DNA of 7,788 nucleotides from positions 1 through 7,788 of the forward strand of contig DASSDW010000236.1 in NCBI GenBank assembly GCA_035696925.1, written 5' to 3'. The translations under genes were made by a program, and so were the position numbers. This document shows, in pieces, positions 1 to 5,594 of this stretch. The notes below the pieces were generated by a model that made no database searches, was not told the DNA's origin, and worked only from the letters and a program-made list of their open reading frames with translations. This stretch comes from JAJNBA01 sp035696925. GTDB taxonomy: Bacteria; Actinomycetota; UBA4738; HRBIN12. How positions within the stretch are numbered: the first letter of the stretch is position 1; each line of letters opens with the position of its first letter.

Positions 1-453
1 CACAACCCCGGGATCGGCGCCGAAATCATGGGTGCCGGGAAGTTCGGCTACCCAGGATGGCACGAGGACCGGGAGTGGAAGGGCTGGTGGGGTCCCAACC
101 CGCCGTTCCACACACCGGTCTTCGTCCTCACCCATCACACGCGTCCGCCGATCGAGATGGAAGGCGGGACGACGTTCCACTTCCTCGACGTGTCGCCCAC
201 CGAAGCGCTTGAGACCGCTCGGGAGGCTGCGGGCGGACAGGACCTGCGCATCGGGGGAGGTGCCACCGTGATCCGCGACCTCCTCGCTGCGGGGCTTGTG
301 GATCACATGCACATTGTCGTCGTCCCCATCCTTCTCGGCCGCGGCGTTCGGCTCTGGGACGGACTGGAGGGCGTCGAGAAGGACTACCAGGTCGAGGCCA
401 CCTCCTCGCCCAGCGGGGTCACACACGTGACGTTCACCCGCCCGGGCGTCTAA
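1..453 (+). CDS. Dihydrofolate reductase-like (RibD C-terminal domain) protein, 5'-truncated by the window edge
   Basis: The frame is open from the first base and ends at TAA, giving 150 residues of a protein whose N-terminus lies outside the window. Visible family marks are an E-I-M-G-x-G-x-F-G segment near the start (about residues 8-16), the glycine triplet G-G-G-A-T at about 85-89, and the classic RibD-C block G-L-V-D-x-M-H-I-V-V-V-P-I-L-L-G-R-G-V-R-L-W at about 98-119. The superfamily shares the DHFR fold and uses NADPH in flavin-pathway or folate-like reductions, but most stand-alone members have no known substrate, so I assign only the fold. The missing N-terminus should carry the S-L-D-G-F motif. 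Two more genes of the same superfamily follow (one decayed, one intact on the other strand). A weak 6-bp stem (487-492 with 500-505) lies after the stop, without a T-tract. Confidence 0.88.
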   Translation, partial: HNPGIGAEIMGAGKFGYPGWHEDREWKGWWGPNPPFHTPVFVLTHHTRPPIEMEGGTTFHFLDVSPTEALETAREAAGGQDLRIGGGATVIRDLLAAGLVDHMHIVVVPILLGRGVRLWDGLEGVEKDYQVEATSSPSGVTHVTFTRPGV

Positions 454-580
454 GCCGCCACCTCCCACGCACATTCAGTGGTCACACGACGGGAAGGAAC
501 CGTCGAGCCGGTTGGGGCTTCCGGGTAAAGGCGGTCGCGAGCCGAGCAACGATCGAGCTGCCCAGAAGGGACTCGGCGCT

Positions 581-893
581 ATGGAGGAGCGCGACACCCG
601 AGTGGACGGAACGAAGACGCCGGAACTACTCGCGGACTTCATCACCTCACTCAGATGGCTACGGAGCCGCTGAGGGTGTGGCCCGGGCTGGTGGGTTTGC
701 AGGGTCCGGAGTACCTGGGCGTGGTTGAGTCGATCAACCGGAAGCCGGCTACACGGTCTTGATGGGCGCGAACACCTACCGCCTCATGTCCGGGTTCGCA
801 GCCGAGGGCGAGCCGGGCATGGATGCGCTCGCCGGGATGTCGAAGATCGTCTTCTCGCGCACGTTGGAGGAGCCCCTGACGTGGACGAACACG
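581..893 (+). pseudogene. Decayed dihydrofolate reductase-like gene with several frameshifts and no C-terminal half
   Basis: Reading from ATG 581, frame 2 gives a normal N-terminus ending A-D-F-I-T-S-L. Near 653 the homologous text moves to frame 3 (D-G-Y-G-A-A-E-G from 654), then to frame 1 (W-P-G, later L-Q-G-P-E-Y-L-G), then returns to frame 3 near 729 for Q-P-E-A-G-Y-T-V-L-M-G-A-N-T-Y-R-L-M-S-G-F-A-A-E. It continues well conserved to E-E-P-L-T-W-T-N-T at 893, where homology stops. Each piece matches, in order, the pattern of one DHFR-like subfamily, so this is one gene broken by at least three indels, not separate ORFs. The C-terminal half with the expected G-L-V-D block is absent. A plausible ribosome site (AAGGGA, about 10 nt upstream of ATG 581) survives. 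Sequencing error could explain single shifts but not the loss of the C-terminal half. Confidence 0.75.
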
Positions 894-904
894 CAACGAC
901 ACCT

Positions 905-1128
905 ACCTCAAACGAGGACCGATCCGAGTGCGTCATCATCGAGCGGTACTGGGATTCCGAGGCGGCCCTCGAGCACGCCGCGAACCTGGCCGACCTAACC
1001 ACTCGATGTAGCCACCGCTCGGGCGCCAAGCCTCGGGCGACGTCAGCAGGTACTCGAAGCCAACCTCCGGCCTGCTTCCTGACGGAGTAGAAGGGTTGCA
1101 GCGCAAGTGTGGGCACTACCCCTCTTAA
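905..1128 (+). pseudogene. Remnant of a small antibiotic-biosynthesis-monooxygenase-like (ABM fold) gene
   Basis: In frame 2, about 911-997 encodes N-E-D-R-S-E-C-V-I-I-E-R-Y-W-D-S-E-A-A-L-E-H-A-A-N-L-A-D-L. This resembles the second half of small dimeric ferredoxin-like ABM proteins, where E-R-Y-x-D-S-x-A-x-x-E-H-x-A-N-L is typical. After about 1003 the resemblance weakens, and scraps continue in other frames (A-S-G-D-V-S in frame 1, a short V-L-E-A-N-L-R in frame 3). Frame 1 ends at TAA 1126-1128. No start codon or N-terminal half of such a protein precedes the fragment, because the preceding sequence is the DHFR-like remnant that stops at 893. I read this as a deletion or recombination scar joining two decayed genes. 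The family assignment rests on remembered pattern, so confidence is moderate. Confidence 0.5.
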
Positions 1129-1195
1129 CCTGTGGGTATTCGGAAGCGAAGTCACCATTCGCTCTGGTCAGCGAGTTCTGAGAACACCCACCACC
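1108..1195 (+). repeat. Copy A of a diverged ~88-bp direct repeat (copy B at 2191-2279)
   Basis: Aligned with 2191-2269 without any gap, 48 of 79 positions agree. The matches concentrate in blocks at identical spacing: GGGCACTACC (1111-1120), TGTGGG (1131-1136), GGTCA (1166-1170) and GAGAACA (1180-1186). After a single-base length difference, CCCACCACC (1187-1195) also matches. GTGGG at 1132-1136 could pair with CCCAC at 1187-1191, and this pairing potential is kept in copy B. Copy A also has a private hairpin, AGCGAA/TTCGCT (1145-1150 with 1158-1163). It starts inside the last codons of the ABM-like remnant. The origin is unknown; an end of a lost mobile element or an old duplicated untranslated region are both possible. 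Confidence 0.5.
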
Positions 1196-1247
1196 AACCA
1201 ACAACCGACCGAGCGGCGCGGATCTGCTTGCGGGCGATTCACCGGTA

Positions 1248-1811
1248 CTACGTGCGGACGTGGAACCGGAGGATGGTGACGTCTCGCGACCTCGTGCTAC
1301 TGACCGGTTCCAGGTCGATCCTGGGGAGGCCCGGGGGAGAGAAGCGGATACCGTCGCCGAGCAGCACCGGCATCACATACACCAAGATCTCGTCGACGAG
1401 CCCCCGACGCAGGCACTGCCCGGCCACCTCGGCGCCGAGGATCTCCAGGTTCTTCCCGCCCGCAGCGTCGAGTGCCGTGGCGACCGCTTCCCCGATATCG
1501 CCGCTGAGGAACGTGACCCCAGGGTCCGGCGGGTCCGGCGGCTCGTGCGTCAGGACGAAGAAGGGTCCCGAGAAGGGGTAGTCGACCCTATCCGGCTCGT
1601 CGGCCTCCATCCTCTTGCCCACCTCGTGGGTCCGCCGGCCGATGAGCACGGCGCCGGTCGCCGCCGCGATCTCCTGGAGATCGTCCGGTGCCACGAAGTC
1701 GGCGAGAGGGCGACCTGCGCCCCAGTCCATCGTGTGGCCGGGACCGGCGATGAAGCCATCAAGCGACATCGACCTGTTCACGACCACCTTTCCGGTGCTC
1801 GTATCGCTCAC
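1248..1811 (-). CDS. Dihydrofolate reductase family protein (RibD C-terminal domain), intact
   Basis: This 187-residue protein has every visible hallmark of stand-alone RibD-C/DHFR-fold reductases. These are a first strand followed by S-L-D-G-F-I-A-G-P (about 16-24), the nucleotide-binding region V-L-I-G-R-R-T-H-E-V-G (about 55-65), F-F-V-L-T-H (84-89), and G-L-V-D-E-I-L-V-Y-V-M-P-V-L-L-G-D-G-I-R-F (about 137-157). Length is normal. The GTG start at 1811 is supported by GGAGG (complement of 1818-1822) six bases upstream. The family is NADPH-dependent; the substrate of this member cannot be told from sequence. It stands alone on the minus strand, pointing toward the two decayed genes, with the two 88-bp repeat copies on either side. 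It is the only complete member of the three DHFR-like sequences here. Confidence 0.92.
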   Translation of the reverse strand: MSDTSTGKVVVNRSMSLDGFIAGPGHTMDWGAGRPLADFVAPDDLQEIAAATGAVLIGRRTHEVGKRMEADEPDRVDYPFSGPFFVLTHEPPDPPDPGVTFLSGDIGEAVATALDAAGGKNLEILGAEVAGQCLRRGLVDEILVYVMPVLLGDGIRFSPPGLPRIDLEPVSSTRSRDVTILRFHVRT

Positions 1812-1976
1812 CCTGTTCCTCCCAGAAGTTTGGATGTTCCCGTGATCCGTTCCGGCGCCTACTGGGCCGCCATCCGAGTCATCCCACAGGCGGTCGGCGC
1901 CTCGGGGCGGTACGTCTCACCTGCAGAGTAGGTCCCGAAATCCCGTTGAGCATCAGAACGTCGGTGGCAGATCCAT

Positions 1977-1994
1977 GAGAAGGCATCCCTTCTC
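1977..1994. repeat. Perfect 7-bp inverted repeat (hairpin) with 4-nt loop
   Basis: GAGAAGG and CCTTCTC flank the loop CATC. No T-run follows on either strand, so a classical intrinsic terminator is not supported. It lies in the low-GC part of the gene-free stretch and could be a structural relic, but a chance occurrence is also possible. Confidence 0.35.
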
Positions 1995-2190
1995 GTACAC
2001 ACCTGAAGGATCATGCCGCATCCTCGACGCATTCACTGATCCACTCCTCGGCGCGTGGGTGCGGTTGACTGAACTCGACAGCGATCACGCCATCGCGTGC
2101 ACGCGTTGAACATCACGCTCTTCGATCGACCTGCGTTATCAGTCAGGTGACCGGGTGATGGTCGTGACCGGACAACGGCCTCTGGGCTGC

Positions 2191-2279
2191 TGCGGGCACT
2201 ACCTCTTTGAAGTTGTGGGCGCTCCACCGAGAGACGCACGTTCCCCGAGGTCAAGACCTTGTGAGAACATCCCACCACC
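2191..2279 (+). repeat. Copy B of the diverged ~88-bp direct repeat (copy A at 1108-1195)
   Basis: It carries the same ordered blocks as copy A: GGGCACTACC (2194-2203), TGTGGG (2214-2219), GGTCA (2249-2253), GAGAACA (2263-2269), and CCCACCACC (2271-2279) after one extra base. The offset between copies is 1083 bp. GTGGG (2215-2219) can again pair with CCCAC (2271-2275). It also has a local hairpin AGGTC-AA-GACCT (2248-2259) that copy A lacks. Copy B ends 33 bp before the ATG of the oxidoreductase gene, so it may lie in that gene's leader or promoter region. That placement could be coincidence, since copy A has no plus-strand gene behind it. Confidence 0.5.
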
Positions 2280-2312
2280 GCCAGCCGTTCAGTCCTCGGC
2301 GAGGGAGTGGGC

Positions 2313-2780
2313 ATGTCCGAAGGCAAAGCGCGCCTGCCACCGCGGTGGTTCGTCGTAGCGGCCTGGCACGTGCACCGGTGGATGATCCGGGCCACCGGGG
2401 GGCGCATGGGCCTGTGGCGCCCTCGCCCGGGGAAGTGGGGCGCAATGCGGCTTACCACGACCGGCCGGCGCAGCGGCGAGCCGCGGAGCGTGATCGTCGG
2501 CTACATCGATGACGGGCCCAACATGATCACGATGGCCATGAACGGCTGGGGTGCGGCCGAGCCGGCCTGGTGGCTGAACCTGCAGGCTTATCCGGAGGCA
2601 GTCGTCGAGCTGGCCCGAGGGATGCGGCGCGAGGTGCTCGGCAGAGCCGCGGTCGGTCCGGAGCGTGATCGGCTGTGGCAACGCTGGCGCGAGACGGACG
2701 ACAACCTCGACGGCTACGCCGCACGACGTGGACACGAGACTGCGGTCGTCATCCTCGAGCCCCGCCCTGTGAGGGGTTGA
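2313..2780 (+). CDS. Nitroreductase/deazaflavin-dependent oxidoreductase (Ddn family)
   Basis: The 155-residue product fits the small split-barrel Ddn-type family, whose studied mycobacterial members use reduced coenzyme F420 to reduce quinones or nitroimidazoles. The family signature is clear: L-T-T-T-G-R-R-S-G-E-P-R (about 47-58), then M-A-M-N-G-W-G (74-80), then P-A-W-W-L-N-L-Q-A-Y-P-E (84-95), and a C-terminal A-V-V-I-L-E-P. I chose ATG 2313 because GAGGGAG (2301-2307) sits five bases upstream. A GTG at 2307 in the same frame would add two residues but overlaps that site. The gene stops four bases before the next start, so the two are probably co-transcribed. The exact substrate, and whether F420 is the cofactor here, are inferences from the family. 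Confidence 0.9.
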   Translation: MSEGKARLPPRWFVVAAWHVHRWMIRATGGRMGLWRPRPGKWGAMRLTTTGRRSGEPRSVIVGYIDDGPNMITMAMNGWGAAEPAWWLNLQAYPEAVVELARGMRREVLGRAAVGPERDRLWQRWRETDDNLDGYAARRGHETAVVILEPRPVRG

Positions 2781-2784
2781 GCCT

Positions 2785-3876
2785 GTGCGAGCACCTGGGC
2801 GGCAGCACTTCACGTATCGCGAGCAGCTCTCAGCGCTCATCTTGGCGCTGGCGATCACCCTCGCGGTGGTGGCGTGCGACGATGGCGGCAGGAACGGGAC
2901 CAAACCGGAGGCTTCACGGACGGGCTCTGACCCACCAGGGGCTGCGGAGCCATCGTTGGTGGCCGGCTCGCTCGACCCTCGGATGGGTGAGGGTGCGGAT
3001 CTGTTCGAGGTCGATGCCGACCACGCGGAGTATTGGCGCATGTTCACGCTGGACCGGTACGACGGCGAGTTGTGGACGAGCACCTACCCGAACGGGTCCG
3101 TCGGGGGCGTGACCCTCTCTGCCCCGGCGACGCTGCCGCGGCACGGTGGCGATCCAGCGTGGGGGGAAACGCTGATCCAGACCTTCCGGATCCTCAGCGA
3201 CTTCGAGAGCCTGCACTCGCTCCCGATGGCGCAGACGGCGGAGAAGATCACAGGACCGATCGGGGACATCTCGTGGGATCCCGCGCGGAGCCAGGCGTTC
3301 GTCGACGGTCGTCTCGAAGCGGGGATGGAGTACACGGTCCGCTCCCGGATCGTGGTCCCGACGCCAGAGGAGCTGGATCGGGTCGTTCACCAGGCTCCTC
3401 GAACGTACGGGCAGTGGACCGAGCTGCCAGAGCTCGATGAGAGGATCGGGGAGATAGCCGAGCGATGGACGGCGGATGCCACGTCGAGCTATCGGAAGGT
3501 CCTAGCGATCCAAGAGCGCTTCCATAATGGGGACTTCGTCTACAGCACCGACGTCGAGGCCACCGTCGATGGCGACTCCCTGCTCGAATTCCTCACGCGG
3601 ACCAGGACCGGCTTCTGTCAGCACTACACGGCCGCGATGACGGTCTTGGTGCGGGAACTGGGATTCCCGGCTCGCATCGCGGTCGGGTTCCGGTCCGGCA
3701 CCAAGCAGGAGGACGGTGGCTACCTGGTCCGGACCGGCGACGCCCATGTCTGGGTCGAGGTGCTATTCCCCGGCTATGGATGGCTCCAGTTCGAGCCGGA
3801 GCCGGGCCCGGCACCCCACCCGAACGCGAAGGCCGGCACGTACCTCAAGCCAGTCGCCTCGACGGATGCCTCGTGA
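2785..3876 (+). CDS. Secreted transglutaminase-like protein with lipoprotein signal (TgpA-type core without membrane domains)
   Basis: The 363-residue product starts at GTG 2785, with GAGGGG a few bases upstream inside the end of the previous gene, suggesting translational coupling. An n-region with Arg and a hydrophobic stretch (about 15-30) end in V-V-A-C-D-D-G-G, a fair lipobox with Cys31. Residues about 72-95 resemble the segment preceding the catalytic domain in TgpA-like proteins (Y-W-R-M-F-T-L-D-R-Y-D-G-E-L-W). The transglutaminase-like core follows: R-T-G-F-C-Q-H-Y with Cys278, R-E-L-G-F-P-A-R-I-A-V-G-F, D-A-H-V-W-V-E-V with His321, and W-L-Q-F-E-P-E-P-G with Glu337 at the usual third-residue position. 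Normal TgpA proteins have several N-terminal membrane helices and often a C-terminal helix; here neither exists and the protein ends 20-odd residues after the core. It likely acts outside the membrane on peptide or protein substrates that are unknown. Confidence 0.87.
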   Translation: MRAPGRQHFTYREQLSALILALAITLAVVACDDGGRNGTKPEASRTGSDPPGAAEPSLVAGSLDPRMGEGADLFEVDADHAEYWRMFTLDRYDGELWTSTYPNGSVGGVTLSAPATLPRHGGDPAWGETLIQTFRILSDFESLHSLPMAQTAEKITGPIGDISWDPARSQAFVDGRLEAGMEYTVRSRIVVPTPEELDRVVHQAPRTYGQWTELPELDERIGEIAERWTADATSSYRKVLAIQERFHNGDFVYSTDVEATVDGDSLLEFLTRTRTGFCQHYTAAMTVLVRELGFPARIAVGFRSGTKQEDGGYLVRTGDAHVWVEVLFPGYGWLQFEPEPGPAPHPNAKAGTYLKPVASTDAS

Positions 3877-4028
3877 GCCCGGACGAACGTAGGGCGAGGG
3901 CGTGTCGCATCCTGCGTTGGTATCGGGTCCGCGGCGACGGTGGTCGGGTGGCGCCTTCCGGAAGCCTGTCGATCGAGACGTCGTGCCGTCGACGAGCGCC
4001 GGAAGAGCGTTGCGGCTACCTCGGGTGA
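3873..4028 (+). CDS. Possible small Arg-rich ORF overlapping the transglutaminase stop (doubtful)
   Basis: A GTG overlaps the preceding TGA as GTGA, and the frame stays open for 51 residues (starts S-P-D-E-R-R-A-R-A-C-R-I-L-R-W-Y). Such overlaps are common in actinobacterial operons. However, there is no good ribosome site, the product resembles nothing I know, third-position GC is about 73 % (lower than in strongly coding genes here), and a 10-bp palindrome CTTCCGGAAG (3955-3964) lies within it. I list it as doubtful; the 3877-4133 gap may simply be non-coding. Confidence 0.18.
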   Translation: MSPDERRARACRILRWYRVRGDGGRVAPSGSLSIETSCRRRAPEERCGYLG

Positions 4029-4080
4029 TTCGTGGAAAGTGACGTTCGGGCCGATGTCCTTCCGTGATGCACTCAGCGAC

Positions 4081-4123
4081 GGCTCCGGGGCCGCCTTAGG
4101 CTCGAGGTCCCGCGACCGGAGCC
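4081..4123 (+). promoter_or_regulatory. Possible promoter/operator: 8-bp inverted repeat around a TAGGCT -10-like hexamer
   Basis: GGCTCCGG (4081-4088) is repeated exactly inverted as CCGGAGCC (4116-4123), with 27 bp between. TAGGCT (4097-4102), which fits the actinobacterial TANNNT -10 pattern, lies inside, and the right arm abuts the ribosome site GGGAG (4124-4128) of the methyltransferase gene. No convincing -35 is visible. The arrangement could be an operator covering the promoter, but inverted repeats of this kind also arise by chance in GC-rich DNA. Confidence 0.3.
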
Positions 4124-4133
4124 GGGAGACCCG

Positions 4134-4931
4134 ATGAGTCAGGAACGAACGCGCGTCATCCGCCAGCTCGCCGAGGGTGGTTGCGTCGCACCCGAGGCCG
4201 AAGCCGACAGCCTGCTCATCGCGGCGCGAGACGGCGTCGGTCCGATCGAGGAGCTGGTTCGCCGGCGGCTCCGGGGTGAGCCACTCGCGTGGATCACGGG
4301 CTCGGTGGCGTTCTGCGGTCATCAGGTCCGGATCGACCCCGGCGTGTTCGTGCCGCGTCCGCACACGGAGGCGCTGGCTCGGCGCGCGATCGAGCTCCTG
4401 CCGGACGACGGCATCGCCGTCGACCTCTGCACCGGGAGCGGGGCGGTGGCGGTGGCGCTCGCCGCCGCCCATCCAGACGCCACCGTTGTGAGTACGGACG
4501 TCGACCCTCGGGCGGTCGCGTGCGCGGGCCGGAACGGCGTGGCGGTCTCCGAGGGCGACCTCGACGTGCCCTTGCCCTTCACGCTCCGTGGGCGAGTCGA
4601 CCTCGTGACCGCCGTGGTGCCCTACGTGCCCACCGAGGAGCTCCACCTCCTGCCGAGAGACGTGCTCGCGCACGAGCCACGCCGCGCCCTCGACGGAGGA
4701 TCGGGCGGAACGTTCGTCCTCGTTCGCGCCGCAGGGGCAGCCGACAGGTGGCTCCGTCCGGGCGGGAGCGTGCTCCTGGAGCTCGGTGGCGACCAAGCTG
4801 CAGACATGACCGTGATCCTCACCGATCTCGGTTTCACGGACGTCCGTGTGCACACGGACGCGGACGGTCAGGATCGCGCGATCGAGGGCCGACTCGGGCC
4901 GCTACCTTCGGGCGCGGTCGGGCAGGGTTGA
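4134..4931 (+). CDS. PrmC/HemK-related N5-glutamine methyltransferase-like protein with altered NPPY motif
   Basis: The 265-residue protein follows the layout of PrmC and its actinobacterial relatives of unknown substrate. It has a helical N-terminal region (1-50), G-E-P-L-A-W-I-T-G and F-V-P-R-P-H-T-E-A-L (about 48-81), then a Rossmann SAM-binding fold with motif I D-L-C-T-G-S-G-A-V-A-V-A-L-A (97-110), an acidic T-D-V-D at the end of the next strand (121-124), and H-E-P-R-R-A-L-D-G-G (180-189). PrmC methylates the Gln of the GGQ motif in release factors, binding that Gln with Asn of N-P-P-Y. Relatives of this subfamily usually read N-A-P-Y. Here positions 161-164 are V-V-P-Y, so the Asn is missing. 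It may use a different substrate, or be inactive on Gln. GGGAG five bases before ATG 4134 supports the start. The end overlaps the convergent DUF2461 gene by 30 bp. Confidence 0.85.
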   Translation: MSQERTRVIRQLAEGGCVAPEAEADSLLIAARDGVGPIEELVRRRLRGEPLAWITGSVAFCGHQVRIDPGVFVPRPHTEALARRAIELLPDDGIAVDLCTGSGAVAVALAAAHPDATVVSTDVDPRAVACAGRNGVAVSEGDLDVPLPFTLRGRVDLVTAVVPYVPTEELHLLPRDVLAHEPRRALDGGSGGTFVLVRAAGAADRWLRPGGSVLLELGGDQAADMTVILTDLGFTDVRVHTDADGQDRAIEGRLGPLPSGAVGQG

Positions 4932-5549
4932 GTCGCCGACGTTCGACTCGAGCCAATCGACGAGCGGCTTCGACCGCTCGAGGAACGTCACGATCCGGTC
5001 CTTCGCTCGTTTCGTTCCGAGCCATGCCCCGGCCGGCCATTCCTGCCACGCGATCAATCCCTTGAACCGAAGGAGCTCGATCCGTGGATGGTCCTTGGGA
5101 TAGCCCTTCGGCGCCGTCTTCAACATGTCGTGCCCGTGGACGTCCATACCCTGCGTTCGTGCGTCCGCCACGATCCGCGTCAGATCCTCGCCCGACCCGT
5201 CTCGCGCGACGCTCTCGCGATAGCGCTCGAGCTGGTCGGGGGCCATCTCCCACTTCCCGCTGCCGACGGCGAGACCGCGGGCGTCGAGCTGGACGTACCC
5301 GTCACCGAGCGTGGCCCCGATCGCGGTCTTGTACGGCGATTTGTCGCGGCTGAAGCGGATGTCGCGATACGGGCGGAAGATCCGGCCCTCACCGAACTCC
5401 GGCTCGAGCTCGGCGAGCAGCTCCTCCATCGGTGCGCGCACGATCGTGTCGTACACGTCCTTGTGGCGCTGCCAGTACGCCTTCGAGTTGTCGGCCTCTA
5501 GGCCTTCGAAGAACTCGAGCGCCTCCACCTTCCAACCGTGGAACGCCAT
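4902..5549 (-). CDS. DUF2461 domain-containing protein
   Basis: The 215-residue protein shows the DUF2461 (TIGR02453) layout: a start of A-L-E-F-F-E-G-L-E-A-D-N-S-K-A-Y-W (10-26), the hallmark R-D-I-R-F-S-R-D-K-S-P-Y-K (62-74), and K-T-A-P-K-G-Y-P-K-D-H-P-R-I-E-L-L-R-F-K-G-L (144-165). Length is typical. No biochemical function is established for the family. ATG 5549 is preceded by GGAGG about 10 bases upstream. It is the last of four minus-strand genes and lies 45 bp after the stop of a 30-residue membrane peptide, with a hairpin in the gap. Its 3' end overlaps the convergent methyltransferase gene. Confidence 0.93.
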   Translation of the reverse strand: MAFHGWKVEALEFFEGLEADNSKAYWQRHKDVYDTIVRAPMEELLAELEPEFGEGRIFRPYRDIRFSRDKSPYKTAIGATLGDGYVQLDARGLAVGSGKWEMAPDQLERYRESVARDGSGEDLTRIVADARTQGMDVHGHDMLKTAPKGYPKDHPRIELLRFKGLIAWQEWPAGAWLGTKRAKDRIVTFLERSKPLVDWLESNVGDSTLPDRARR

Positions 5550-5570
5550 CGGATCCGAACCTCCTCGACC

Positions 5571-5588
5571 CCTGATCCCCGGATCAGG
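5571..5588 (-). repeat. Perfect 8-bp inverted repeat between the small membrane peptide gene and DUF2461
   Basis: CCTGATCC and GGATCAGG flank only two bases, so an RNA from the minus strand would fold into a strong hairpin with a closing 4-nt loop. It starts seven bases after the TAG of the peptide gene and lies just before the ribosome site of DUF2461. There is no U-tract, so it is more likely an attenuating or processing hairpin, or a protein site, than a strong terminator. Confidence 0.4.
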
Positions 5589-5594
5589 TGCAGG

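Larger units (their letters stand above)
1812..2312. other. About 500 bp without a convincing gene; partly lower GC
   Basis: The left edge holds the ribosome site of the minus-strand reductase and presumably its promoter. Positions 1921-2040 are only 54 % GC (65 of 120 counted), clearly below the coding regions. On the minus strand, 2097 down to a TGA at 2013-2011 reads 28 residues of coding-like text (R-D-G-V-I-A-V-E-F-S-Q-P-H-P-R-A-E-E-W-I-S) with no start nearby, possibly the end of a lost gene. An 8-mer GTGACCGG occurs twice, 17 bp apart (2147-2154 and 2164-2171). A hairpin lies at 1977-1994 and repeat copy B at 2191-2279. The right edge carries the ribosome site for the next gene. Confidence 0.6.

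Noticed and set aside
487..505. 6-bp stem after the first gene as an intrinsic terminator
   Set aside because: The stem is short with a 7-nt loop, and no T-run follows.
1260..1931. Plus-strand open frame (223 codons) opposite the RibD-C gene
   Set aside because: It is the complement of a well-supported gene, and its sequence is Arg/Pro-rich without motifs.
2147..2171. GTGACCGG direct repeat as an operator
   Set aside because: Two 8-mers 17 bp apart are too weak on their own in GC-rich DNA, and the nearest start is about 140 bp away.
1108..2279. Composite transposon bounded by the two repeat copies
   Set aside because: The copies are only about 61 % identical, have no transposase or target duplication that I can see, and one lies within decayed coding sequence. 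Mobility cannot be claimed.
2289..3083. Minus-strand open frame (264 codons) opposite the Ddn-family gene
   Set aside because: It is antisense to a gene with a full family signature and has no domain of its own.
3774..4853. Long minus-strand open frame (359 codons) across the transglutaminase end and methyltransferase gene
   Set aside because: It lies antisense to two genes with clear family motifs, and its translation is low-complexity Arg/Pro/Gly-rich with no recognisable domain. Long antisense frames are expected in GC-rich DNA.
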